The notes: generated from the letters alone by a model not told the origin. A stretch of DNA of 46,423 bases from Lactobacillus sp. (GCA_030455605.1 JAKDPD010000009.1:1-46423), one strand, 5' to 3'. Numbered from the stretch's first letter, positions 1 through 8,587 are shown. A program made the numbers and translations.

Positions 1-21
1 TGTAAGCGCTTAGTGTATAAT
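1..21 (+). promoter_or_regulatory. cre-like site overlapping a -10 box
   Basis: Bases 1-14 (TGTAAGCGCTTAGT) match the CcpA-binding cre palindrome TGTAAGCGCTTACA at 12 of 14 positions. A perfect -10 hexamer TATAAT lies at 16-21, so the site sits directly upstream of it and would cover the core promoter of the downstream dehydrogenase-transporter unit. The -35 box would lie left of the window. Carbon catabolite repression of this unit is an inference from the position of the site. Confidence 0.6.
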
Positions 22-65
22 ACCTTGTGTAAATAATATAAAGGTTTGCTTGAAAGGGAGTTTAT

Positions 66-995
66 ATGACAAACAAAGTTTTACTCGTTGGAGATGGATC
101 AGTTGGTTCAACGTTTGCTAACGACTTGTTACAAATTACGCAGATTGATGAATTAGTCATCTGTGATGTGGTGAAGGAGCACCCGGTTGGTGACAGCTTA
201 GATCTTGAAGACATTACACCGTTCACTGGTCACACTAATATTCATGCTGGTGAATATGCTGACGCTAAAGATGCCGATGTCGTGGTTATCACGGCTGGTA
301 TTCCACGTAAGCCCGGTGAATCAAGACTTGATCTCGTGAACAAGAATGTTAATATTTTGAAGAGTATCGTTAGTCCCGTAGTCGCATCCGGTTTTAAAGG
401 GATTTTCGTGGTTTCTGCTAATCCGGTTGATATTTTAACGACCTTAACCCAGAAATTATCTGGTTTTCCAAAAAGTCGGGTAATTGGGACCGGCACCTCG
501 CTTGATTCAGCTCGTTTGCAAGTCGCTTTGGCTAAAAAACTTGCCGTTTCAGTGAGTGCTGTTAATGCCTATGTCTTAGGTGAACATGGTGACACCAGCT
601 TTGAGAACTTTGACGAAGCGGTTGTTGCCGGCAAAGCATTGAAGACTTACCCTAGCATGACTGCGCCAGTACTAGCACAACTTGAAAAAAATGTGCGTGC
701 TAAGGGCGGTGAAATTATCGCTAAAAAGCGTGCGACTTTCTATGGTGTTGCGATGATGCTAGCCCAGATTGTTAGTGCGATCCTGACTAATCGTGAGATT
801 GTGTTACCACTCTCAGCACCAATTAATGGCGAATATGGTATTAAATCTGACCTGTACTTGGGGACACCAACAGTCATCAATGGCACTGGGATTGCTCATG
901 TCATTGAAGCTAAGTTGTCTGAGAACGAACATCAGAAGATGTTAACCTCAGCTGACAAGATGCAAGAAGTCCTGTCAGGGGTCAACATCAATTAA
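66..995 (+). CDS. L-lactate/malate dehydrogenase family protein, predicted malate-type specificity
   Basis: This is an NAD-dependent 2-hydroxyacid dehydrogenase of 309 aa, the usual family length. The N-terminal Rossmann motif is VGDGSVGS (res 8-15). The catalytic His is H174 in GEHGD, R150 is the substrate-carboxylate Arg and R87 is the mobile-loop Arg. At the specificity position (Gln102 in Bacillus LDH, within AGxPQKPG) this protein has R81 in AGIPRKPG, the arrangement typical of malate dehydrogenases. The rest looks like lactobacillal LDH, including ATFYG at res 223-227. It probably reduces oxaloacetate to malate, which suits its position just before a CitT-like transporter and citrate lyase genes. 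An ordinary LDH annotation is the alternative. The RBS GGGAG lies at 56-60. Confidence 0.85.
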   Translation: MTNKVLLVGDGSVGSTFANDLLQITQIDELVICDVVKEHPVGDSLDLEDITPFTGHTNIHAGEYADAKDADVVVITAGIPRKPGESRLDLVNKNVNILKSIVSPVVASGFKGIFVVSANPVDILTTLTQKLSGFPKSRVIGTGTSLDSARLQVALAKKLAVSVSAVNAYVLGEHGDTSFENFDEAVVAGKALKTYPSMTAPVLAQLEKNVRAKGGEIIAKKRATFYGVAMMLAQIVSAILTNREIVLPLSAPINGEYGIKSDLYLGTPTVINGTGIAHVIEAKLSENEHQKMLTSADKMQEVLSGVNIN

Positions 996-1029
996 CACTT
1001 CATTTTTTATGAAGTTTTAGGGAGAAAAC

Positions 1030-2508
1030 ATGAAACATTTACAAAAGGCAAACTTAAGCGGTTGGGTGGCACCAATCTTGGTTGGGATTATCCTATATTG
1101 CCTAACGCCAATTAGACCTGCAGGCTTGTCAGCAGCAAGTTGGCAGATGTTTGCCGTTTTTGTTGCGACCATTGTGGCCTGCATTAGCAAGCCGTTACCA
1201 ATTGGCGCAGTTACCTTAACTGGACTGGTCGTTACTGTCTTACTGGGACTTGCGCCAGTGAAGGATGTCGTTGACCTGAAGACTGGGGCCGTTACTAATC
1301 AAGGGGTTTTAAGTGCTTTTGGCAATGACGCTTCTTGGCTCATTGCCATGGCCTTTATCATGGCTTATGGAATTACTAAAACTGGACTTGGTAATCGGAT
1401 TGCTTACCACATGATTAAATTATTTGGTAAACGGTCACTTGGTATTGCCTATTCAATTACTGGCTTGGAATTAGTCTTAGGTGCCTTGGTTCCATCTAAT
1501 TCGGCCCGGACCGGTGGGGTCGTATATCCCGTTGTGAAATCCATCTCAACCACTTACGGCTCTCAACCAAATGACCCGTCACGTAAGAAAATTGGTGCTT
1601 TCCTTGATTTTATAGCTTTCCAAGCCAATACGTTATCGACAGCTTTGTTTATTACGGGGGCAGCTCCTAACTTAGTTGCCGTTGCAGGGGCGCAACAAAA
1701 GGGTTACACCATTACTTGGGTAAGTTGGTTCTTGGCCGCTTTAATTCCAGTATTAGTAGGAGCTATCATTATTCCTATTATTGTCTATAAAATGTTTCCA
1801 CCTGAAATTAAAGAAACACCTAATGCTAATTCTTGGGCACAAGGTGAATTAGATAAGATGGGCGCCATGAGCGTTTCTGAAAAAATCATGGCAGCGACAT
1901 TCTTACTTGCGATTGTCATGTGGATCTTATCAGGATTTCCATTCTTTGCCAAACTACCACAATTTAGTTCAACTTTTGTGGCCTTTATTGCCGTGACGAT
2001 TTTGCTCGTTACTCGTGTTTTGAGCATGAAGGATGTTCTGGGTGTTGGTGGCGCTTGGAATATTTTGATTTGGTTATCCGTCTTAGTCTTTATGGCGAAT
2101 AAGCTTACGACTTACGGCTTTATTGGTTGGTTCTCTAAAACGGTTAGTTCCGACTTACATGGGATTCCATGGGGCTTAGTCTTAGTTATTTTGCTAGTGA
2201 TTTACTTCTATGCGCATTACTTCTTTGCCAGTGGTACCGCTCATGTGACAGCTTTATACTTGCCATTCTTGGCAGTGGCAGTTGCCTCTGGTGCGCCATT
2301 AGCTTTATCAGCAATGTTACTGGCATTTGACTCGGCTATCATGAGCTCAACCACGCATTATGCCAATGGGCCAGCCTCCATTTTAGCGGCCAGTGGTTAT
2401 GTTGATCAAAAGGAATGGTGGAAGGGTAGTTTCATCTTAGGTTTGATTTATATGATTATCTTCTTCGGTCTCGGATCGATTTGGCTTAAAATTATTGGTT
2501 TATGGTAA
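1030..2508 (+). CDS. DASS-family anion:Na+ symporter or antiporter, CitT/TtdT-like
   Basis: This 492-aa polytopic membrane protein has about a dozen hydrophobic segments. It carries the two family signatures: PSNSARTGG in the first half (about res 155-163) and STTHYANGPA in the second (about res 440-449), where substrate and sodium bind. The family includes citrate/succinate (CitT) and tartrate/succinate (TtdT) antiporters and Na+-dicarboxylate symporters. It follows the dehydrogenase by 34 bases with RBS AGGGAGA, so the two are likely co-transcribed. Its place beside citrate lyase genes suggests citrate uptake, perhaps in exchange for succinate or malate, but the exact substrate cannot be read from the sequence. 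Confidence 0.9.
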   Translation: MKHLQKANLSGWVAPILVGIILYCLTPIRPAGLSAASWQMFAVFVATIVACISKPLPIGAVTLTGLVVTVLLGLAPVKDVVDLKTGAVTNQGVLSAFGNDASWLIAMAFIMAYGITKTGLGNRIAYHMIKLFGKRSLGIAYSITGLELVLGALVPSNSARTGGVVYPVVKSISTTYGSQPNDPSRKKIGAFLDFIAFQANTLSTALFITGAAPNLVAVAGAQQKGYTITWVSWFLAALIPVLVGAIIIPIIVYKMFPPEIKETPNANSWAQGELDKMGAMSVSEKIMAATFLLAIVMWILSGFPFFAKLPQFSSTFVAFIAVTILLVTRVLSMKDVLGVGGAWNILIWLSVLVFMANKLTTYGFIGWFSKTVSSDLHGIPWGLVLVILLVIYFYAHYFFASGTAHVTALYLPFLAVAVASGAPLALSAMLLAFDSAIMSSTTHYANGPASILAASGYVDQKEWWKGSFILGLIYMIIFFGLGSIWLKIIGLW

Positions 2509-2518
2509 TTGGTAACGA

Positions 2519-2548
2519 AAAGGTTGGGACATAGTTCCCAGCCTTTTT
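2519..2548 (+). terminator. Rho-independent terminator after the transporter gene
   Basis: Arms 2519-2529 and 2536-2546 pair over 11 bp (one T-G wobble) around a 6-base loop and run into a T tract. It separates the dehydrogenase-transporter unit from citC. Confidence 0.85.
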
Positions 2549-2563
2549 AGCTAGTTCACACTG

Positions 2564-2592
2564 ACGCTAAAAATTGCGACAGGCATTAGCGT
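2564..2592 (+). promoter_or_regulatory. Inverted repeat upstream of citC
   Basis: ACGCTAA at 2564-2570 is repeated as TTAGCGT at 2586-2592 around a 15-base spacer, with partial pairing continuing outward (CACAC against GTGT). No good promoter hexamers are visible in 2549-2635. It could be a leader hairpin or an operator for citC. Confidence 0.35.
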
Positions 2593-2635
2593 GGTGTAGT
2601 GCTACTAAGCAAGTAACAGCGAAAGGAAACAAACT

Positions 2636-3694
2636 ATGGATGATGAAATAATTGACCTCTACTTGGGACGACCTAGTGGCAAGCGGATGTGGACTGATTT
2701 TCTGACCTCACTTGGTATTCATAATTTTTCAGATAAAGAAATCAAACAAATTGATTTTACGGTGGGCCTCAAGCACGATGGTAAATTAGTGGCGACTGGA
2801 TCAGTGGCTGGTAATGTGCTTAAATATATTGCCGTTTGCAACAAGGGCGCCGTTCCTGGCGCCCGCTTTGCTCAGTTAATCAGTGAGCTAATCAGTCGCC
2901 AGTTTCAGCGTGGTGTGTATCATCTGTTTGTTTTTACTAAACTAAGATATGTTAGTTCCTTTGAACATGCCGGATTTAAGACACTGGCGCAATCAGATTA
3001 TGGTGCTTTTTTGGAAAATGGTACACCGGATGTCCATGACTATTTAAGTGCCATTCCACGTATCCCGCAGCAAGCTGAGAAGAAGGTGGCCGGCATTGTC
3101 ATGAATGCCAACCCCTTTACACTCGGACACCGTTATTTAGTTGAGCAAGCCGCTAAGGCGAATGATTTGGTTTATCTTTTTGTGGTAAACACTGATGCTT
3201 CGCTATTTACGACGGCCGAACGAATGACGCTCGTACAAGCTGGGGTAGCGGATTTAACGAATGTGATGGTTGTCAATGGTGGCTACTATATGGTTAGCTA
3301 TGTAACCTTTCCGGCCTATTTTCTTAAAACCCCAGATGATGAAATTGCCTATCAAACTGAATTAGATGCCCGGATTTTTCGCGATGTGATCGCACCAACC
3401 TTAAATATTAAGACAAGATACGTTGGTTCTGAGCCGCTTTCACATACTACTCACATCTACAATCAGGTATTAGTGCGTGAACTGCCACCATTAGTGGCTA
3501 TGCAGGTGATTACCCGCCGGCAGGTCGGGGAACAAGGCTATATCACAGCAACCGAGGTAAGACGCTGTATCCAGGAAAATGATTTGGCCACTATTGAGAC
3601 GCTAGTCCCAACAACCACGCTCGCATTTATCAAACAACACATTAGTGATTTGCAAGCGCGGATTGTTGCAGGACAACAAATTAGCGGCAATTAG
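2636..3694 (+). CDS. citC: [Citrate (pro-3S)-lyase] ligase CitC
   Basis: CitC uses ATP to acetylate the thiol of the prosthetic group on the citrate lyase acyl-carrier subunit CitD, switching the lyase on in the cytoplasm. The 352-aa length is normal. An N-terminal GNAT-like region (about res 1-130) precedes a nucleotidyltransferase domain with MNANPFTLGHRYLVEQA (about res 156-172), where the GH pair belongs to the ATP-binding HxGH-type motif. The RBS AAAGGAAA precedes the ATG. It starts a new unit after the terminator at 2519-2548 and lies 18 bases before an alpha/beta hydrolase gene. Confidence 0.96.
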   Translation: MDDEIIDLYLGRPSGKRMWTDFLTSLGIHNFSDKEIKQIDFTVGLKHDGKLVATGSVAGNVLKYIAVCNKGAVPGARFAQLISELISRQFQRGVYHLFVFTKLRYVSSFEHAGFKTLAQSDYGAFLENGTPDVHDYLSAIPRIPQQAEKKVAGIVMNANPFTLGHRYLVEQAAKANDLVYLFVVNTDASLFTTAERMTLVQAGVADLTNVMVVNGGYYMVSYVTFPAYFLKTPDDEIAYQTELDARIFRDVIAPTLNIKTRYVGSEPLSHTTHIYNQVLVRELPPLVAMQVITRRQVGEQGYITATEVRRCIQENDLATIETLVPTTTLAFIKQHISDLQARIVAGQQISGN

Positions 3695-3711
3695 AAGCAG
3701 GGTTAGGGAAG

Positions 3712-4503
3712 ATGAAATTTAGAACTAGTGATGGTGTTCAGCTCAGTTATACAGACACCGGGGATATGACTAAACATCCGATTCTTTGTCTACCAGGCAT
3801 CGGCGCTTCACACCATTTATGGGATATATTGGTAAAATTATTAACACCTGATTTTCGGGTATTGGTACTCGATCCTAGAAACCAAGGCCGTTCGCAACGA
3901 ACTTATAAAGGGCAACGAATGAGTATTCATGCGCGTGATGTGTCCGAATTTTGTCAGCAACTGGCACTAACTGGCGTCATTGGAATTGGTAATTCGATGG
4001 GGGCAGCTACGCTTTGGGCCTATCAAAATTTGTATGGTTCTGGTGCTTTTCGAGCAATGGTTGATTTAGATCAATCACCAAAAATGATTCGCGATGATAC
4101 TTGGTCATATGGCTTTACTGACTTAACTTGGGACACCTTTCCCGAGTTGTTAGAACTTGAAAGTGCTCGAGCTGTAGTCGCACCACTTTCAGCTGAGATG
4201 GTTGCGGCAGCTAAAGCCGAATATGCCTCTTATCCATACAGCGCCAGCGACAATTACCGGTTGCTAGTTGATCACGCCTTTCAAGATTGGCGTGATGTGA
4301 TTATGGATACAAAAATTCCTCTACTAGTAGTAGCAGGGGAACAATCACCATATTTCGATTATCATTTTGCTTCAGCCGTTGCGAGTTTAAATCCTAAAGT
4401 GTCGGCGCAAGTCATTTCAAATTGTGGCCATGTCATTCAAGCTGAGCAGCCACAAATATTGTGGCAAACGCTAGTGAAATTCTTACAACACTGCGGGTTT
4501 TAG
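3712..4503 (+). CDS. Alpha/beta hydrolase of unknown substrate
   Basis: This 263-aa alpha/beta-hydrolase fold protein has the nucleophile elbow GNSMGAA (Ser about res 95), an oxyanion-hole segment LPGIG near res 27-31, an acid candidate in GEQSPYFD and the catalytic His in NCGHVIQAEQP near the C-terminus. The triad looks complete, so it should be an active esterase, lactonase or thioesterase-like enzyme, but I cannot assign a substrate. It follows citC by 17 bases and is probably co-transcribed with it. Its last bases overlap the stop codon of the convergent regulator gene. It is not a usual member of cit operons. Confidence 0.85.
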   Translation: MKFRTSDGVQLSYTDTGDMTKHPILCLPGIGASHHLWDILVKLLTPDFRVLVLDPRNQGRSQRTYKGQRMSIHARDVSEFCQQLALTGVIGIGNSMGAATLWAYQNLYGSGAFRAMVDLDQSPKMIRDDTWSYGFTDLTWDTFPELLELESARAVVAPLSAEMVAAAKAEYASYPYSASDNYRLLVDHAFQDWRDVIMDTKIPLLVVAGEQSPYFDYHFASAVASLNPKVSAQVISNCGHVIQAEQPQILWQTLVKFLQHCGF

Positions 4504-5456
4504 CGATCTTGATAACGCCGAATTAGGCGCTTGGCGATACCTTCATTAATGACGAGGTGGGTAATTAAGCCGGCCCGTAAAGCCCCTAAGAGTGAATCGA
4601 CCTTGAATTTGTTTTTAACAATAGCAAAACGAATCGGGATATTGAACAGGTGCTCATGATTAATACCCACGACCTTAGCTTCCACACTAGGGAAGATTTT
4701 GCCATGAATATCATACGCGCGGCCGTAGGCCATCCCAGCAATTTTACTCTGATCAATACCGTCAAAGATAATATCTTTATATTCTGCCCAAACGGGGTTA
4801 GATTCCAGTGATTGCACCGTACCTAGTCCCGTAAAAATCAAATCAAGATCCTGATACTTATGCTGTAACCTTTCAAAGATTGGTTCCTGATTAAGCATTT
4901 TCTTTGTCCCAGGATTGAAGATATAAAGTGGCGCTGGTACGACAACCGCATTTTTAGTTGCTCTAAATTTATCTGATGCCCGTAAAATTAACGAAAAAGG
5001 GGCATCAGGGCTATTATGGCGCAATGAAAAGCCTGCTAGTTGAACAAACGCCAAATCATCCCGTCGTGCTTCTTGAAAGTTATTGATGGTGTCCAAGATA
5101 GTGGAACCCCAAGTCATACCTACTGTATGACAAGATTTAATATAATTTTGAATGGTTGTGGCCGCAAAAGCAACCAGTGCTTCATTATCATGGGTAGTGG
5201 TATCTAGGGAGCGTAAAACAAAAACCTCTTTTAAGTTGAACTTCTTTTTAAGGGTCGCTTCATACCGACTAAAGCGCTTGACACTCTCTTTAATACTAAT
5301 TTGCACGATACCACTTTTTTCAGCTTCCTCTAAAGCTTTGGCAACGAGGTAGCGCGAGATATCATATTTATGGGTAATCTCAGTGATGGGGAGTTTACTA
5401 ATATAATAGTCACGAGCAATTTCGGCAAGCTGCTCGGAGGGATCTTTTTCTGACAT
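4500..5456 (-). CDS. citI: SorC/DeoR-type transcriptional regulator, CitI-like
   Basis: This 318-aa regulator has an N-terminal helix-turn-helix (about res 18-55, with LPITEITHKYDISRYLVAKA) and a C-terminal SorC-type sugar/effector-binding domain (about res 60-315). Regulators of this family (CitI) activate citrate operons in Weissella and other lactic acid bacteria in response to citrate. Here the gene is divergent from citDEF across a 366-base AT-rich region with palindromes, which supports control of citDEF and possibly of itself. Its stop codon overlaps that of the convergent hydrolase gene by 4 bases, with no terminator between them. CitI identity rests on family plus context. Confidence 0.88.
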   Translation of the reverse strand: MSEKDPSEQLAEIARDYYISKLPITEITHKYDISRYLVAKALEEAEKSGIVQISIKESVKRFSRYEATLKKKFNLKEVFVLRSLDTTTHDNEALVAFAATTIQNYIKSCHTVGMTWGSTILDTINNFQEARRDDLAFVQLAGFSLRHNSPDAPFSLILRASDKFRATKNAVVVPAPLYIFNPGTKKMLNQEPIFERLQHKYQDLDLIFTGLGTVQSLESNPVWAEYKDIIFDGIDQSKIAGMAYGRAYDIHGKIFPSVEAKVVGINHEHLFNIPIRFAIVKNKFKVDSLLGALRAGLITHLVINEGIAKRLIRRYQDR

Positions 5457-5550
5457 AAGCGTCCTTTCTACAATGACACAATACCTTGCTAGGTACTACT
5501 ATCAAGGTTACTTAAATCTTGTCTAGCTAGCGTGCCATACATATTCTTCT

Positions 5551-5579
5551 ATTATACAAAAAGTCATTCATTGTGAAAA
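5551..5579 (-). promoter_or_regulatory. Promoter of the citI-like gene
   Basis: On the reverse strand a perfect -10 TATAAT (complement of 5551-5556) follows a -35-like TTTTCA (complement of 5574-5579) with a 17-base spacer. It lies about 95 bases upstream of the regulator start. Confidence 0.6.
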
Positions 5580-5620
5580 GATAACGAGTTAATTTTTGTG
5601 ATGAAGCGCCTTACAATTTA

Positions 5621-5651
5621 TCAAAATTTGAAAAATACTAATATTTATTCA
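5621..5651. promoter_or_regulatory. AT-rich palindromes upstream of the citD promoter, candidate regulator site
   Basis: TCAAAATTTGA at 5621-5631 is palindromic except for its central base. It runs into an imperfect inverted repeat, TGAAAAATA (5629-5637) against TATTTATTCA (5642-5651). These lie just upstream of and over the citD -35 box, a typical position for a SorC/DeoR-family activator site. Confidence 0.45.
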
Positions 5652-5676
5652 CATTTTTTAAAAAATGTACTACACT
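5648..5676 (+). promoter_or_regulatory. citDEF promoter with a perfect palindrome in the spacer
   Basis: A -35 TTCACA (5648-5653) and a -10 TACACT (5671-5676) are separated by 17 bases. A perfect 18-bp palindrome, ACATTTTTTAAAAAATGT (5651-5668), overlaps the -35 and fills most of the spacer. A bound protein there would compete with RNA polymerase. Transcription from here would leave a leader of about 140 bases before citD. The rest of 5457-5822 holds no gene. Confidence 0.6.
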
Positions 5677-5822
5677 AGTGATTAGAGAAAGTTACAAGCT
5701 GCACAAAAGCATATTTTCTCCTAGCTAAGTGGGTTAGCGCCTTGCTATGCATGACTTTGACACCAGTGCCATCATCCTAGCAGCAACAACTAACAGTATG
5801 TGTTCAGGAAGGAATGAATTTA

Positions 5823-6116
5823 ATGGAAATTAAAACAACCGGCGTTGCCGGTACCTTGGAATCATCCGATATCCAAGTGATGCTTTCAAAGGGTGACAAC
5901 GGGATCGAAATTAACTTGGATTCTGAAGTTAAGAAATTATATGGGGATCAGATTGAGGCAGTCATTAAGACCACGCTGACTCATTTTGGTCTAACTGATG
6001 CGAAAGTCAAGGCAGTTGATAAGGGCGCCCTTGATTGTGTGATTAAAGCGCGGACTTTAGCAGCTGCGCAACGTTCTACTAAGACAACTGACAAGCCAGC
6101 ATTGGAGGTGCTCTAA
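5823..6116 (+). CDS. citD: Citrate lyase acyl carrier protein (gamma subunit) CitD
   Basis: CitD carries the phosphoribosyl-dephospho-CoA prosthetic group of citrate lyase. I place the start at 5823 rather than at the upstream ATG 5814. RBS AGGAAGG (5806-5812) is 10 bases from 5823 but only 1 base from 5814, and this start puts the attachment serine at position 14 (GTLESSD), as in characterised CitD proteins. That gives 97 aa, the family size. The stop codon overlaps the citE ATG by one base, so translation is probably coupled. Confidence 0.95.
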   Translation: MEIKTTGVAGTLESSDIQVMLSKGDNGIEINLDSEVKKLYGDQIEAVIKTTLTHFGLTDAKVKAVDKGALDCVIKARTLAAAQRSTKTTDKPALEVL

Positions 6117-7030
6117 TGAGTTACGTACAAGACCGCTTACGCCGAACAATGATGTTTGTGCCAGGCAATAATCCCGCAATGATTAAAGACGCTGGGATTT
6201 ATGGCGCAGATTCAATCATGCTTGATCTTGAAGACTCAGTTTCATTACCTGAAAAAGACGCAGCCCGTTTGTTGGTCTATGAGGCCATTAAAACGGTTGA
6301 TTTCGGTGATTCCGAAGTCGTTGTCCGGGTCAATGGACAAGATACACCATATTATGATGAGGATGTCAAAGCGGTCGTTAAGGCTGGTGTTGATGTCATT
6401 CGCCTTCCTAAAACTGAATCTGCTGCGATGGTACACCAGTTGGTTAACGATGTGGAAGCAGCAGAAGCAGAATATGGGATTGAAAAAGGTAGCATTGGTG
6501 TAATGGCTGCCATTGAAAGTGCCAAGGGCGTGATGCATGCAATGGAAATTGCCGAAGCCACTTCATTAATGATGGGCTTAGCCGTTTCTGGTGAAGATTA
6601 TACTTCAGATATGCACACTAAGCGTTACCCTGATGGTCAAGAGCTTTTATTTGCACGTAACATGGTTTTGCAAGCTGCTCGGGCTGCTGGTGTTTATGCC
6701 TTTGATACGGTCTTTTCAAACATGAATGACACCGAAGGCTTTTACCGCGAAACTAATTATATCCATGAACTAGGCTTCGATGGCAAATCACTTGTTAACC
6801 CCCGCCAGATTGAGATGGTTAATAGTGTCTTTAACCCAAGTCAAGCTGACATTGAAGAAGCCTTTAACGTTCAAAATGCCATTGCTGAAGCTAGAGCTAA
6901 GGGCTCGGGCGTGATTTCAATGAATGGTAAGATGGTTGACAAACCAATCGTCGCCAAGGCAAGTCGTGTGTTAGCAACTGCAAAGGCTTCACACTTAATT
7001 GATGAGGAAGGTAACTATCTTGGAAAATAA
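6116..7030 (+). CDS. citE: Citrate lyase beta subunit (citryl-CoA lyase) CitE
   Basis: CitE cleaves the citryl thioester held on CitD to oxaloacetate and acetyl-CitD. The 304-aa protein is a HpcH/HpaI-family TIM barrel. It has the N-terminal [14 protein letters not shown], an acidic metal-site segment MLDLEDSV (about res 35-42), RLPKTES (about res 96-102) and AAIESAKGV. The start overlaps citD's stop (TAATG), and the 3' end overlaps citF by 11 bases when the TTG start of citF is used. Confidence 0.97.
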   Translation: MSYVQDRLRRTMMFVPGNNPAMIKDAGIYGADSIMLDLEDSVSLPEKDAARLLVYEAIKTVDFGDSEVVVRVNGQDTPYYDEDVKAVVKAGVDVIRLPKTESAAMVHQLVNDVEAAEAEYGIEKGSIGVMAAIESAKGVMHAMEIAEATSLMMGLAVSGEDYTSDMHTKRYPDGQELLFARNMVLQAARAAGVYAFDTVFSNMNDTEGFYRETNYIHELGFDGKSLVNPRQIEMVNSVFNPSQADIEEAFNVQNAIAEARAKGSGVISMNGKMVDKPIVAKASRVLATAKASHLIDEEGNYLGK

Positions 7031-8558
7031 GGCAGCACGTCATATCCCAGAAACGGTATTAAAATCATTAGCTTTAAAACCATTTTCTGGCGTTGAAATT
7101 GGTCAGCCAGAAGTTAATTACATCGCACACCAAGTCAATGTCACGACTGGTGAAAATAAGGTCGTGGATTCTATTGCCGACGTGATTAAGAAGACCCTTA
7201 AAGATGGGATGACCATTTCATTTCACCACCACTTTAGAAACGGTGATTACGTCTTTAACAAAGTGATGGATCAGATTATTGCGTTAGGTTACCGTAATCT
7301 AACCTTGGCACCATCTTCCTTGACTGGTGTCATGAATGATAAAATTATCGCTGCGATTAAACAAGGGGTCATTACGAATATCACTTCTTCAGGGATGCGT
7401 GGTTCACTAGGTGACTTCATTTCTCACGGTGGCTTGAAACAACCAGTTATTTTCCGTTCACACGGTAACCGGGCACGTTCGATTGAAGAGGGCGAAATTA
7501 AAATTGATGTGGCCTTTTTAGGTGTTCCTGCAGCTGACCCTGCCGGTAATGCTAATGGTCAAACCGGTAAGGCCGTCTTTGGTTCACTTGGGTATGCCTT
7601 AATGGATGCACAATATGCCAATCACGTCGTCCTCTTAACCGATAATATTGTCGATTATCCATGTACACCAGCTTCAATTAAACAAACGCAAGTTGACTAT
7701 GTGGTCAAAGTGGATGAAGTTGGCGATCCTGACAAGATTGGAACCGGTGCAACGCGTTTTACGAAAGATCCAAAAGAACTTAAAATTGCCCAAATGGTTA
7801 ACCAAGTCATTGTCAATTCGCCTTACTTTAAAAACGGCTTGTCTTTCCAAACCGGTACGGGTGGTGCAGCCTTAGCTGTTTCTCGTTATTTACGGCAATC
7901 AATGCTTGACCAACACGTTAAAGCTTCCTTTGCTTTAGGCGGGATTACGAAACCAACTTGTGATTTAATGGACGAAGGAATAGTTGACAAGGTCATGGAT
8001 GTGCAAGACTTCGACAAGGGGTCGGCTGCTTCAATGGCTGCCAATCCTAACCATGTCGAAATCGATGCTTCTTGGTATGCTGATCCTCATAATAAGGGTG
8101 CAGTCGTTAATAACTTGGATGTGGCCATCTTGTCTGCTTTGCAGATTGATACTAAATTTAATGTCAATGTCATGACTGGCTCTGATGGTGTCATCCGTGG
8201 TGCCATTGGTGGTCACCAAGATGCTGCAAATGCTAAAATGACGATTATTACCGCACCATTAGTGCGTGGCCGTAATGCCACCATTGTTCCTGATGTGGCA
8301 ACGGTAGTAACGCCTGGTTCATCGATTGATGTGGTGGTTACCGAGCGCGGTATTGCCATTAACCCAGCACGGCGAGATTTAGTAGCTGCCCTCACCAAGG
8401 TGCCTGGCTTAAACGTTGTCAGCATCGAGGCGTTGCAACAAGCTGCTGAAGCACGGGTTGGTAAACCTAAGCCACTGGCTTATACTGACCAAACGGTTGC
8501 GGTGGTTGAATACCGTGATGGTAGCGTCATTGATGTCATTAAAGCCGTTAAAGACTAA
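7020..8558 (+). CDS. citF: Citrate lyase alpha subunit (citrate:CoA transferase) CitF, TTG start
   Basis: CitF transfers the acyl carrier from acetate to citrate, forming citryl-CitD for CitE. I start it at TTG 7020. RBS AGGAAGG (7005-7011) lies 8 bases upstream, and the resulting N-terminus ([13 protein letters not shown]) is the usual CitF start. The in-frame ATG pair at 6999 has no RBS. This gives 512 aa, a typical length. The body has [10 protein letters not shown], a Gly-rich [13 protein letters not shown] segment and [20 protein letters not shown]. It is the last gene before a terminator; citG follows as a separate unit or by read-through. Confidence 0.95.
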   Translation: MENKAARHIPETVLKSLALKPFSGVEIGQPEVNYIAHQVNVTTGENKVVDSIADVIKKTLKDGMTISFHHHFRNGDYVFNKVMDQIIALGYRNLTLAPSSLTGVMNDKIIAAIKQGVITNITSSGMRGSLGDFISHGGLKQPVIFRSHGNRARSIEEGEIKIDVAFLGVPAADPAGNANGQTGKAVFGSLGYALMDAQYANHVVLLTDNIVDYPCTPASIKQTQVDYVVKVDEVGDPDKIGTGATRFTKDPKELKIAQMVNQVIVNSPYFKNGLSFQTGTGGAALAVSRYLRQSMLDQHVKASFALGGITKPTCDLMDEGIVDKVMDVQDFDKGSAASMAANPNHVEIDASWYADPHNKGAVVNNLDVAILSALQIDTKFNVNVMTGSDGVIRGAIGGHQDAANAKMTIITAPLVRGRNATIVPDVATVVTPGSSIDVVVTERGIAINPARRDLVAALTKVPGLNVVSIEALQQAAEARVGKPKPLAYTDQTVAVVEYRDGSVIDVIKAVKD

Positions 8559-8587
8559 CCTTTAAAGCTACTCACGTTTAAAATCAA

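Noticed and set aside
5602-5615. cre-like TGAAGCGCCTTACA in the citI-citD region
   Set aside because: The outer bases match the cre palindrome, but the central AANCG is shifted by one base, giving four mismatches in the core. Too weak to call.
6201-6561. Several overlapping frames inside citE
   Set aside because: They are shadows of a well-conserved enzyme gene with no translation signals of their own.
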